Below, piece after piece: positions 56,417-64,000 of a stretch of 64,000 bases of DNA (position 1 is its first letter; each line of letters opens with the position of its first letter). A program made the translations under genes and the position numbers. The stretch comes from Zeimonas sp046347945 (GTDB lineage Bacteria > Pseudomonadota > Gammaproteobacteria > Burkholderiales > Burkholderiaceae_E): contig JAXMFB010000017.1 in the NCBI GenBank assembly GCA_046347945.1, forward strand, positions 1-64,000, read 5' to 3'. The notes beneath the pieces were generated by a model. The model did no database searches. It was given only the letters and a program-made list of their open reading frames with translations, and was not told where the DNA came from.

Positions 56417-59362
56417 ATGCAACTGCAGCGTAAATCCGGCGCGACGGCCGCCCCCGGCGGCCTGACGGCTAGCCTCGCGCGAGGCGTGCGCTCGGCACTC
56501 TCCACGACGATGGACCGGCGCAGTTTCCTGAAGCGTTCGGGGATCGGCATCGGCGCGGGCGCGGCCGTCGGGGCCGTGTCGTTCGACATGATGGGCAAGG
56601 CGGAGGCGCAGCAGGCACCGGCCGGGAAGATCGAGGTCAAGCGCACCGTCTGTACCCACTGCTCGGTCGGCTGTGCGATCGACGCGGTCGTCGAGAACGG
56701 GGTCTGGGTGCGCCAGGAGCCGGTGTTCGACTCGCCGATCAGCCTGGGCGGCCACTGCGCCAAGGGCGCGTCGATCCGGGAACACGGGCACGGCGAATAC
56801 CGGCTGAAGACGCCGATGAAGCTGGTCGACGGCAAGTACCAGCGCATCAGCTGGAAGCAGGCGCTCGACGAGATCACGGCAAAGCTGCTGCAGATCAAGA
56901 AGGAGTCGGGCCCCGACGCCACTTTCTGGATCGGTTCGTCGAAGCACAGCAACGAGCAGTCGTACCTGATGCGCAAGCTCGTGTCGTTCTACGGCACGAA
57001 CAACATGGATCACCAGGCGCGCATCTGTCACTCGACGACGGTCTCGGGTGTGGCGAACACCTGGGGCTACGGCGCGATGACGAACTCGTACAACGACATG
57101 CAGAACACGAAGTGCGCGTTGTACATCGGCTCGAACGCCGCCGAGGCGCACCCGGTGTCGATGGTGCACATGCTGCACGCGAAGGAGAACGGCGCGAAGC
57201 TGATCGTCTGCGATCCGCGCCGCACCCGCACCGCCGCGAAGGCCGACGAGTACGTGCGTTTCCGCTCGGGCACCGACATCCCGGTGCTGTTCGGCATCCT
57301 GCACCACATCTTCAAGAACGGCTGGGAAGACACCAGGTACATCAACGACCGGGTCTACGGGATGGACAAGGTCCGCGAGGAGGTGCTCGCGAAGTGGACG
57401 CCCGAAGCGGTCGAGGAGGCCAGTGGCGTTCCGGGCGAGCAACTCGCGCGCGTGGCCGAGATGATGGCCAAGAACCGGCCCTCGACCGTCGTCTGGTGCA
57501 TGGGGCAGACCCAGCACTCGATCGGCAACGCGATGGTGCGCGCGTCGTGCATCCTGCAGCTCGCGCTGGGCAACGTCGGCGTCTCGGGCGGCGGAGCGAA
57601 CATCTTCCGCGGCCACGACAACGTGCAGGGCGCCACCGACATCGGCCCGAACCCCGACTCGCTGCCCGGCTACTACGGCGTCGCGGCAGGCTCGTGGAAG
57701 CACTTCGGCGCGGTCTGGGGCGTCGACTACGAGTGGATGCAGAAGCAGTTCGCGCCGGGCATGATGGAGAAGCCCGGGATCACCGTGTCGCGCTGGGTCG
57801 ACGGCGTGCTCGGCGCCAAGGAGACGCTCGACCAGCCGTCGAACCTGCGCGGCGTCGTCTACTGGGGGCACGCGCCGAACTCGCAGACGCGCGGCCTCGA
57901 CATGAAGAAGGCGATGGACAAGCTCGACCTGCTGGTGGTGGTCGACCCGTATCCGTCGGCCACCGCCGCGATGGCCGCGCTCGCGAGCGACCCGAAGAAC
58001 GTCAACCCGAATCGCTCGGTCTACCTGCTGCCTGCGGCGACCCAGCTCGAGACTTCGGGCTCGTGCACCGCTTCGAACCGCTCGCTGCAGTGGCGCGAGA
58101 GAGTGATCGAGCCGCTGTTCGAGTCGATGCCCGATCACACGATCATGCAGGCCTTCGCGGAGCGGCTCGGCTTCGGCGAGCAGTTGTCGAAGAACTACAA
58201 GATGATCACCGTGAACAAGCACGGAATCGAGTGGCATGAGCCCGAGCCCGAGTCGATCCTTCGCGAGATCAACCGCGGCACCTGGACGATCGGCTACACC
58301 GGGCAGTCGCCCGAGCGGCTCAAGCTGCACATGAAGCACATGGCCACCTTCGACGTGAAGACCTTGCGCGCGAAGGGTGGGCCCTGCGATGGCGACTACT
58401 TCGGCTTGCCGTGGCCGTGCTGGGGCAACCCCGAGATGAAGCATCCGGGCACGCCGAACCTCTACCAGACCGACCGGCACGTGATGGACGGCGGCGGCAA
58501 CTTCCGCGCCAACTTCGGCGTCGAGCGCGACGGGGTCTCGCTGCTGGCCGCCGACGGATCGCACTCGAAGGGTGCGGACATCAAGACCGGCTACCCGGAG
58601 TTCGACCACGCGCTGATGAAGAAGCTCGGCTGGTGGGATGAGCTCACCGACGCCGAGAAGCAGGCGGCCGAGGGCAAGAACTGGAAGACCGACCTGTCGG
58701 GTGGAATCATCCGCGTCGTGATGACCAAGCACGGCTGCTACCCGTTCGGCAATGCGAAGGCGCGCGCCGTGGTCTGGAACTTCCCCGACCCGGTGCCGAT
58801 CCATCGCGAGCCGATCTACGGCACGCGTCCCGACCTGGTGGCCAAGTACCCGACGCACGACGACAAGAACAAGTTCTGGCGCATGCCCACGCTGTACAAG
58901 TCGCTGCAGCAGAAGAACGTCGAGGACAAGCTCTACGAGAAGTTCCCGCTGATCCTGTCGTCGGGCCGGCTCACCGAATACGAGGGTGGCGGCGACGAGA
59001 CGCGCTCGAATCCCTGGCTGGCCGAGCTGCAGCAGGACTCGTTCGTCGAGATCAACCCGCGCGCGGCCAACGATCGCGGCATCCGTAACGGCGAGTACGT
59101 CTGGCTGTCGACGCCGACGGGTGCGCGCCTGAAGGTCAAGGCGCTGGTCACCGAGCGGGTCGGGCCCGACACCGCGTGGATGCCGTTCCACTTCGCGGGC
59201 TGGTGGCAGGGGCGCGACCTCAAGGAGTTCTACCCGGAGGGCGCCGCACCGGTGGTGCGCGGCGAGGCAGTCAACACCGCCACGACCTACGGCTACGACT
59301 CGGTCACGATGATGCAGGAGACCAAGACGACGATCTGCCAGATCGAGAAGGCCACGGCCTGA
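56417..59362 (+). CDS. fdhA: Formate dehydrogenase alpha subunit (Mo/W-bis-MGD, Cys form)
   Basis: The 981-residue catalytic subunit oxidises formate to CO2 in the periplasm. A Tat signal (DRRSFLKRSG, RR at 34-35) follows an unusually long n-region of 32 residues. The 4Fe-4S cluster is held by CTHCSVGC near 77 and the Cys of GGHCAKGA near 113. The metal ligand is C204 in ARICHSTTV, encoded by TGT, so this is a cysteine and not a selenocysteine enzyme. The molybdopterin-binding C-terminal domain begins near GRLTEYEGGGDETRSNPWLAEL (residue about 855). Confidence 0.96.
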   Translation: MQLQRKSGATAAPGGLTASLARGVRSALSTTMDRRSFLKRSGIGIGAGAAVGAVSFDMMGKAEAQQAPAGKIEVKRTVCTHCSVGCAIDAVVENGVWVRQEPVFDSPISLGGHCAKGASIREHGHGEYRLKTPMKLVDGKYQRISWKQALDEITAKLLQIKKESGPDATFWIGSSKHSNEQSYLMRKLVSFYGTNNMDHQARICHSTTVSGVANTWGYGAMTNSYNDMQNTKCALYIGSNAAEAHPVSMVHMLHAKENGAKLIVCDPRRTRTAAKADEYVRFRSGTDIPVLFGILHHIFKNGWEDTRYINDRVYGMDKVREEVLAKWTPEAVEEASGVPGEQLARVAEMMAKNRPSTVVWCMGQTQHSIGNAMVRASCILQLALGNVGVSGGGANIFRGHDNVQGATDIGPNPDSLPGYYGVAAGSWKHFGAVWGVDYEWMQKQFAPGMMEKPGITVSRWVDGVLGAKETLDQPSNLRGVVYWGHAPNSQTRGLDMKKAMDKLDLLVVVDPYPSATAAMAALASDPKNVNPNRSVYLLPAATQLETSGSCTASNRSLQWRERVIEPLFESMPDHTIMQAFAERLGFGEQLSKNYKMITVNKHGIEWHEPEPESILREINRGTWTIGYTGQSPERLKLHMKHMATFDVKTLRAKGGPCDGDYFGLPWPCWGNPEMKHPGTPNLYQTDRHVMDGGGNFRANFGVERDGVSLLAADGSHSKGADIKTGYPEFDHALMKKLGWWDELTDAEKQAAEGKNWKTDLSGGIIRVVMTKHGCYPFGNAKARAVVWNFPDPVPIHREPIYGTRPDLVAKYPTHDDKNKFWRMPTLYKSLQQKNVEDKLYEKFPLILSSGRLTEYEGGGDETRSNPWLAELQQDSFVEINPRAANDRGIRNGEYVWLSTPTGARLKVKALVTERVGPDTAWMPFHFAGWWQGRDLKEFYPEGAAPVVRGEAVNTATTYGYDSVTMMQETKTTICQIEKATA

Positions 59363-59402
59363 GCGCCGGCGTCGCACCAGACAAAGACCAAGGGGAAGAC
59401 AC

Positions 59403-60032
59403 ATGGCCCGAATGAAGTTCATCTGTGACACCGAGCGCTGCATCGAATGCAACGGCTGCGTCACGGCGTGCAAGCAGGAGCACGAAGTGCCCTGGGGCGT
59501 GAACCGCCGGCGGGTGGTCACGCTCAACGACGGCCTGCCGGGCGAGCGCTCGGTGTCGGTGGCCTGCATGCACTGCTCCGACGCGCCGTGCATGGCGGTG
59601 TGCCCGGTCGACTGCTTCTACCGCACCGACGAAGGCGTCGTGCTGCACGACAAGGACCTGTGCATCGGCTGCGGCTACTGCTTCTACGCCTGTCCGTTCG
59701 GTGCGCCGCAGTTCCCGCAGGCCGGCGCGTTCGGCCTGCGCGGCAAGATGGACAAGTGCACGTTCTGCGCCGGCGGTCCCGAAAAGGACGGCTCGAAGGA
59801 AGAGTTCGCCAAGTACGGCCGCAACCGGCTCGCCGAGGGCAAGCTGCCGGTCTGCGCCGAGATGTGCTCGACCAAGGCGCTGCTCGGCGGCGACGGCGAC
59901 ATGCTGGCCGACATCTACCGGCAGCGCGTGATGGCGCGCGGCAAGGGCGCCGAGGTCTGGGGCTGGGGCACCGCCTATGGCCCCGGACATGGGGGCGGCC
60001 AGGGTCAGGGCCGGGGCAAGCAGGGGAGCTGA
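59403..60032 (+). CDS. fdhB: Formate dehydrogenase iron-sulfur (beta) subunit
   Basis: The 209-residue protein holds four 4Fe-4S clusters, with cysteine groups CIECNGCVTACKQEH near residue 13, CMHCSDAPCMAVCPVDC near 55, CIGCGYCFYACPFGAPQ near 87 and CTFCAGG - CAEMCSTKAL near 120-160. It passes electrons from the catalytic subunit to the cytochrome b. The tail is Gly/Gln-rich. No signal is present, as usual for subunits exported as hitchhikers with the alpha subunit. Confidence 0.95.
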   Translation: MARMKFICDTERCIECNGCVTACKQEHEVPWGVNRRRVVTLNDGLPGERSVSVACMHCSDAPCMAVCPVDCFYRTDEGVVLHDKDLCIGCGYCFYACPFGAPQFPQAGAFGLRGKMDKCTFCAGGPEKDGSKEEFAKYGRNRLAEGKLPVCAEMCSTKALLGGDGDMLADIYRQRVMARGKGAEVWGWGTAYGPGHGGGQGQGRGKQGS

Positions 60033-60036
60033 CGAG

Positions 60037-60291
60037 ATGGCACATCGAACCATTGCAATGCTCGCCGCGGCCGCCGCGCTGGCACTCGGGCTCGCCGCCT
60101 GCGGCGAGAAGCCGCAGACCCTCGGCGACAAGGCCGCCGGCACCACCGTCACGCGCGACACCAAGCCGTGGCAGGGCGAGCCCCTCGCGTTCCAGACCCC
60201 GTTCACCCGTGGCGACAAGGCCAGCTGGGAGAACGCGCTGAAGCTGCGCCAGCAGGGCCAGAACGAGTACGTCCGCATCGGAGGCAAGTGA
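60037..60291 (+). CDS. Small lipoprotein of the FDH operon
   Basis: The 84-residue product has a lipoprotein signal (AMLAAAAALALGLAAC) with the lipobox LAAC, Cys at about residue 21. The mature part (about 64 residues) is hydrophilic, with KPWQGEPLAFQTPFTRGDKASWENALKLRQQGQNEY. It is fused by TGATG-type overlap to the cytochrome b gene, so it is surely co-expressed. I recognise no family; it may be an accessory subunit on the periplasmic side. Confidence 0.8.
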   Translation: MAHRTIAMLAAAAALALGLAACGEKPQTLGDKAAGTTVTRDTKPWQGEPLAFQTPFTRGDKASWENALKLRQQGQNEYVRIGGK

Positions 60292-61367
60292 TGAGCCGCG
60301 CCATCCGCATGCTGGCGCTGCTGCTCGGGCTGTGGGGCGTCGTCGCGGTCGTGCACGCGCAGGGCGCTCCGGCCGGGGGGCCGCAGCCGGCGAACATTCT
60401 CGAGGCGACCCGCGACGACCAGGCCGCGCGCCAGAAGGTGCAGCCGCTGAACAACGCGCCGGTCTGGCGCGAGGTCAACTCTCCGACGGCGGGCTTCACG
60501 AACCTGCCGGCCCACGAGGGCGGCGTGCTGATCCAGTCCGCCGGCGAGGAGTGGCGGCTGCTGCGCAACGGCCCGATCACGCGCTACGGCGGTTGGGGCC
60601 TGGTCGTGGTGCTGCTGCTGATCGCGGCGTTCTACCTGTTCCGCGGCCAGATCAAGGTCATGGGGCAGCCCACCGGAAAGCTGATCGAGCGCTTCACGGT
60701 CGTCGAGCGCTCGGTGCACTGGCTGAACGCGGCCTGCTTCGTCGTGCTCGGGCTCACCGGGATCATCATGCTGTTCGGCAAGCACCTGCTGCTGCCCGTG
60801 TTCGGCTACACGCTGTTCTCGATCCTGGCGACGATGTCCAAGACCGGGCACAACTTCATCGGGCCGCTGTTCGCGGTGACGCTGATCGCGATGTTCCTCA
60901 CCTATGTGAAGGACAACTTTCCGCGCGCCTACGACCTGACCTGGCTGGTGAAGGGTGGCGGCCTGCTGTCGCGCAACGCGCACGTGCCGAGCCACCGCTT
61001 CAACGGCGGCGAGAAGTTGCTGTTCTGGGGCGGGTTGGTGCTGCTCGGCACGATCGTCGCGGTGACCGGCTTCATCCTCGACTTCCCGAACTACGGGCAG
61101 ACGCGCGGGCAGATGCAGGACGCCTGGATGATCCACGCGATCGCGGCGCTGCTGTTCATTGCGCTGATCATGGGGCACATCTACATCGGGACGATCGGCA
61201 CCGAAGGCGCGCTCGATGCGATGAAGACCGGCTACGTCGACGAGGCCTGGGCGAAGGAACACCACGAGTATTGGTACGACGACGTGAAGGCGGGCAAGAT
61301 CCCGGCGCAGCGCTCCGGGCGGGGCGCGGCGAGAGCCGCCGGGTCGGCGGCGCAGGCTCAGGGCTGA
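60291..61367 (+). CDS. Formate dehydrogenase gamma subunit, cytochrome b
   Basis: The 358-residue protein has an N-terminal signal-like span, a periplasmic segment, and four further spans of the cytochrome b556 type: GGWGLVVVLLLIAAFYLFRG near 99-118, ERSVHWLNAACFVVLGLTGIIMLFG near 138-162, FIGPLFAVTLIAMFLTY near 190-206 and KLLFWGGLVLLGTIVAVTGFILDF near 239-262, plus AWMIHAIAALLFIALIMGHIYIG near 278-300. His residues in WLN, HNF and HAIA are possible haem ligands. It anchors the complex and delivers electrons to quinone. Confidence 0.93.
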   Translation: MSRAIRMLALLLGLWGVVAVVHAQGAPAGGPQPANILEATRDDQAARQKVQPLNNAPVWREVNSPTAGFTNLPAHEGGVLIQSAGEEWRLLRNGPITRYGGWGLVVVLLLIAAFYLFRGQIKVMGQPTGKLIERFTVVERSVHWLNAACFVVLGLTGIIMLFGKHLLLPVFGYTLFSILATMSKTGHNFIGPLFAVTLIAMFLTYVKDNFPRAYDLTWLVKGGGLLSRNAHVPSHRFNGGEKLLFWGGLVLLGTIVAVTGFILDFPNYGQTRGQMQDAWMIHAIAALLFIALIMGHIYIGTIGTEGALDAMKTGYVDEAWAKEHHEYWYDDVKAGKIPAQRSGRGAARAAGSAAQAQG

Positions 61368-61423
61368 TGCGCCCGTAGCGGGCGCCGCGTCCGGCGCCCG
61401 CAGCCCCGGCACGGCAGCAACGA

Positions 61424-61449
61424 AAACGGGGGCCTTTCGGCCCCCGTTT
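61424..61449. terminator. Bidirectional terminator between fdh genes and rne
   Basis: AAACGGGGGCC at 61424-61434 pairs with GGCCCCCGTTT at 61439-61449 around a four-base loop. It lies between two converging genes, 57 bases after the FDH gamma stop and 37 bases beyond the rne stop on the other strand. Pyrimidine-rich flanks on both sides suit use in both directions. Confidence 0.85.
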
Positions 61450-61485
61450 CCTTTGGTGCTGGCCCGACTTCGCGCCGGGGCAGGA

Positions 61486-64000
61486 TCAGCCTTCGCCGCC
61501 CGGCCGGGTCTCGACCTGCTGCAGTGGCTCGGACACCGGCGCGCTGCGTGGACGGCGCGCGCGCGGCGGCCTCGGCGGCGGAACCTCGGCCGGCTCCTCC
61601 GCGGCGGCCGGCCGGGCGACCGTCTCGACCCACTGCAGGCCGGCGCCGGCCAGCATATGTTCGAGCTCGGCCTTCGGCAACTCGACCGGCGCAATCGGCT
61701 GGGCAGGCCGAGGCGGTGCTGCAACCGGCTGCGCTCGCGCGGCCGCGGGTTCCGCAGCCTCGGGTTCCGCGGCCGCGGGTGCCGCGGCCTCGGGTCGGGC
61801 GAGGACCGGCTCCTCCAGGGGGTCGGGACCGTCACCGGTTCGGCTTCGGGTTCGGCGGCCGGCTCGATCGCCGCGAACGGCAGCGTGGACTGGACGGCGT
61901 CCGGCATCTGCGCCTCCGCAGCGGCTTGCGCCGGGGCCGATTCGATCACCTCGCCGGCGATGGGCTCCTGCAACGGCTCGCCCGTCGCCGCAGCGGCTTC
62001 GCGTTCGCCGCCGCGCTCGCCGCCGCGACGGCCGCGGCGACGGCGGCCCCGACCGCGACGCGCTTCGTCGACGCCTTCGGCGTCCGCCTCGCGGCCCGCC
62101 GCACCACCGGGCATGCCTTCGGTCGCAAGGCCGCCTTCGAACGCTTCGACGGGCGCGCTGTCCGCGAGCTGCGGTGCGGTGCCTTCGCCGACCTCGGTCG
62201 CTCCGATCAGCGCTTCGCGCTCGGCGCCGACGCCGACGCCGACGCCCTCGGCACGCGCCTCGGGGCGCGCCTCGGGGCGCTGGCGACCGCCGCGGCGTTC
62301 GCCACGCTCGCCACGCTCGGCGCGCTGGCCACGTTCGGCGCGCTCGCCACGCGCCGCTTCCTCCGCCTGACGGGGTTGTGCCTCGCGCTCGGGACGGCGC
62401 TCTCGTGCCTCGCGTCCTTCACGGCCCTCGCGCGGCTCGCGCCGCTCCTGGCCGCGCGGGCCCCGGCCTTCGCCTTCGCCGCCGGCCGTCCGCTCGCCGC
62501 GCGGGCCGCGGCCCTCGCGGCCCTCACCGCCGCGACGCTCACGCGCCTCGCGGCCTTCGCGACCGCCAGTGCGCTCGCGTCCCTCGCGGCCACCAGTGCG
62601 CTCGCGACCCTCGCGGGCCCCACGCGGCCGTCGACCCCCTTCGCCTTCCGCCGCAGCCGGCTCCGTGGTCGCCGCGGCCACCGTCGGCGAGGCGCTCGCC
62701 TCGTTGGCGGGCTTGCGCCGGAACCAGTTCAGGATGCGTCCGAGCAGGCCATCGTCGCCGGTCGGGGCCGCTGCGACCACCGCCGTACGCGCGACCGGGC
62801 GCGGCTCGGCGCTGGCTACGGCAGGCACCGGGCTTGCCGGCACCGGGGGCGGTTGATCGGGGGTGATTCCCTTGACGACGGCCTCCTGGCGCGGCTTGGC
62901 AGGTTCGAGCTTGCTCTCGAGATAGGAGTTGTCCTCGGCCGGGGTGTCGGCCAGTGTGTGGCTGGCGCGGTAGCTGGACAGGCGCTCGTCGTCGTGGCGC
63001 AGGCGCTCGGCCTTGTAGTGCGGCGTCTCGAGGTGCTTGTTCGGGATCAGCACGATCTCGACCTTCAGCCTGGCCTCGAGCTTGTTCAGCTCGCTACGCT
63101 TCTCGTTGAGCAGGTAGGTGGCGACGTCGACCGGCACCTGCGCGTAGACCGCCGCGGTGCTCTCCTTCATTGCCTCTTCCTGGATCACGCGCAGGATGTG
63201 AAGGGCCGACGACTCGATGTCGCGGATCACGCCCGTGCCGTTGCAGCGCGGGCAGGTGATGTGCGATCCCTCGGCGAGCGCCGGGCGCAGCCGCTGGCGC
63301 GACAGCTCCATCAGGCCGAAGCGCGAGATCTTCCCGGTCTGGACCCGCGCGCGGTCGTAGTGCAGGGCATCCTTCAGCCGCTGCTCGACTTCGCGCTGGT
63401 TCTTCGGGTTCTCCATGTCGATGAAGTCGATGACGATCAGGCCACCGAGGTCGCGCAGGCGCATCTGGCGCGCGGCCTCGTCGGCCGCCTCGAGGTTCGT
63501 GCGAAGCGCCGTCTCCTCGATGTCCGAGCCCTTGGTGGCGCGCGCCGAGTTCACGTCGATCGCGACCAGGGCCTCGGTGTGATCGATGACCACCGCGCCG
63601 CCCGACGGGAGCGGCACGATCCGCGAGTAAGCGGTCTCGATCTGGTGCTCGATCTGGAAGCGCGAGAACAGGGGCGTGTCGTCGCGGTAGCGCTTGACCC
63701 GGTTGACCGTGTCGGGCATCACGTGCGCCATGAACTGGCGCGCCTGCTCGTAGATGTCGTCGGTGTCGATCAGGATCTCGCCGACGTCCTGCGTGAAGTA
63801 GTCGCGGATCGCGCGGATCACCAGGCTGGATTCCTGGTAGATCAGGAACGGGCCCGGCGCCGACCCGGCCGCCGATTCGATCGCCTTCCAGAGCTGCAGC
63901 AGGTAGTTCAGGTCCCATTGCAGTTCTTCGGCCGCGCGGCCGATGCCGGCCGTGCGCGCGATCAGGCTCATTCCCGACGGGTACTCGAGCCTGTCCATCG
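61486..64000 (-). CDS. rne: Ribonuclease E, partial at the window edge, apparent frameshift near the 3' end
   Basis: RNase E starts mRNA decay and rRNA/tRNA processing. The catalytic part holds VIDHTEALVAIDVNSARATKG and GGLIVIDFIDM, with the two metal-binding Asp residues, and the zinc link CPRCNGTG. The S1 domain and true start lie beyond the window. A long Arg/Glu/Gly-rich tail follows, as in Burkholderiales. In the tail the frame breaks at a run of five G (plus strand, 61818-61822). Restoring one base recovers an Ala/Pro-rich stretch ending ELPKAELEHMLAGAGLQWVET and a stop at 61486. As given, the frame runs on through antisense sequence, which is clearly wrong. Confidence 0.9.
62558..62611. 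repeat. Two tandem 27-bp repeats in the rne tail
   Basis: Two units at 62558-62584 and 62585-62611 differ at only a few bases and encode a nine-residue repeat GREGRERTG on the minus strand. They sit in the disordered Arg/Glu/Gly region of RNase E, where copy number may vary between strains. Confidence 0.8.

Noticed and set aside
57020..57034. Possible selenocysteine formate dehydrogenase
   Set aside because: The metal-ligand codon is TGT (Cys), not TGA, and no selenocysteine insertion structure is needed.
56366..59593. Very long (about 1075-codon) open frame antisense to fdhA
   Set aside because: GC-rich third positions leave antisense frames open. Its translation is rich in His, Arg and Val with no family motif, while the sense strand encodes an unmistakable formate dehydrogenase.
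59304..61485. Continuation of the rne reading frame far past residue 750 into the FDH genes
   Set aside because: It is created by the frameshift at 61818-61822. The restored frame stops at 61486, and the continuation is antisense to clear FDH genes.
62140..62640. Possible CRISPR-like repeats in the repetitive rne tail
   Set aside because: The repeats are in-frame codon repeats of an Arg/Glu/Gly protein segment, with no regular spacers. No CRISPR array or cas gene is seen anywhere in the window.

Overview
The window is a 64 kb piece of a GC-rich (roughly two thirds G+C) chromosome. Gene content suggests an aerobic betaproteobacterium, most likely of the order Burkholderiales. Pointers are an RNase E with the long Arg/Glu/Gly-rich tail typical of that group, the acs / DUF4212 / Na+-solute symporter block, CoaX-type pantothenate kinase, class I fumarase, and a DUF3305-DUF3306-polyferredoxin-TorD-formate dehydrogenase cluster. 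This placement is inferred from gene families; there is no rRNA here to confirm it. Genes are densely packed, and many neighbours share four-base ATGA stop/start overlaps.

Layout. 0.1-5.4 kb: a NYN/PIN-like protein, a minus-strand operon (beta-carbonic anhydrase, DadA-like dehydrogenase, metallo-hydrolase, flavin reductase) and an NnrU-like membrane protein. 5.5-6.2 kb: a toxin-antitoxin pair preceded by three 14-bp repeats. 6.2-9.1 kb: a peroxide-defence module (rubrerythrin, rubredoxin, rubredoxin reductase) facing a divergent OxyR. 9.2-13.4 kb: a BenE transporter, then a GrdB-like reductase, a CaiB CoA-transferase and a Gln-type thiol dioxygenase that looks like a 3-mercaptopropionate dioxygenase, possibly an organosulfur pathway.

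13.4-17.7 kb is the accessory island. Four cassette-like genes, all on the plus strand and lower in GC, are separated by attC-like hairpin sites. No integrase gene is visible, so this is an integrase-less cassette cluster (CALIN type). The last attC is cut at its core by an IS110-family element whose 210-bp upstream leader could encode a bridge RNA.

17.7-31.8 kb: coaX and fumarase (minus strand), acs with a small membrane protein and a TPR protein, the two-subunit acetate-type symporter, tRNA-Ser(GGA), a hypothetical gene, an SMR-type protein, Kup, a trans-sulfuration enzyme and an MFS carrier. 31.8-45.7 kb: topoisomerase IV (parE-parC), a MocR-type regulator, HtpG, a DNA glycosylase, a spermidine-synthase-like protein, a GspE/PilB-type ATPase, and a MoxR-acetyltransferase-VWA operon. 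45.9-48.0 kb: two monohaem cytochromes c, a GspH-like pseudopilin and an RraA-like protein.

48.0-61.4 kb is one functional block for formate oxidation. A minus-strand molybdenum-cofactor operon (moaA-fdhD-mobA-moeA) is divergent from a plus-strand operon that encodes accessory proteins (DUF3305, DUF3306, polyferredoxin, TorD chaperone) and a Tat-exported formate dehydrogenase with its small Tat protein, Fe-S subunit, lipoprotein and cytochrome b. The window ends inside rne on the minus strand, which carries an apparent frameshift near its 3' end.
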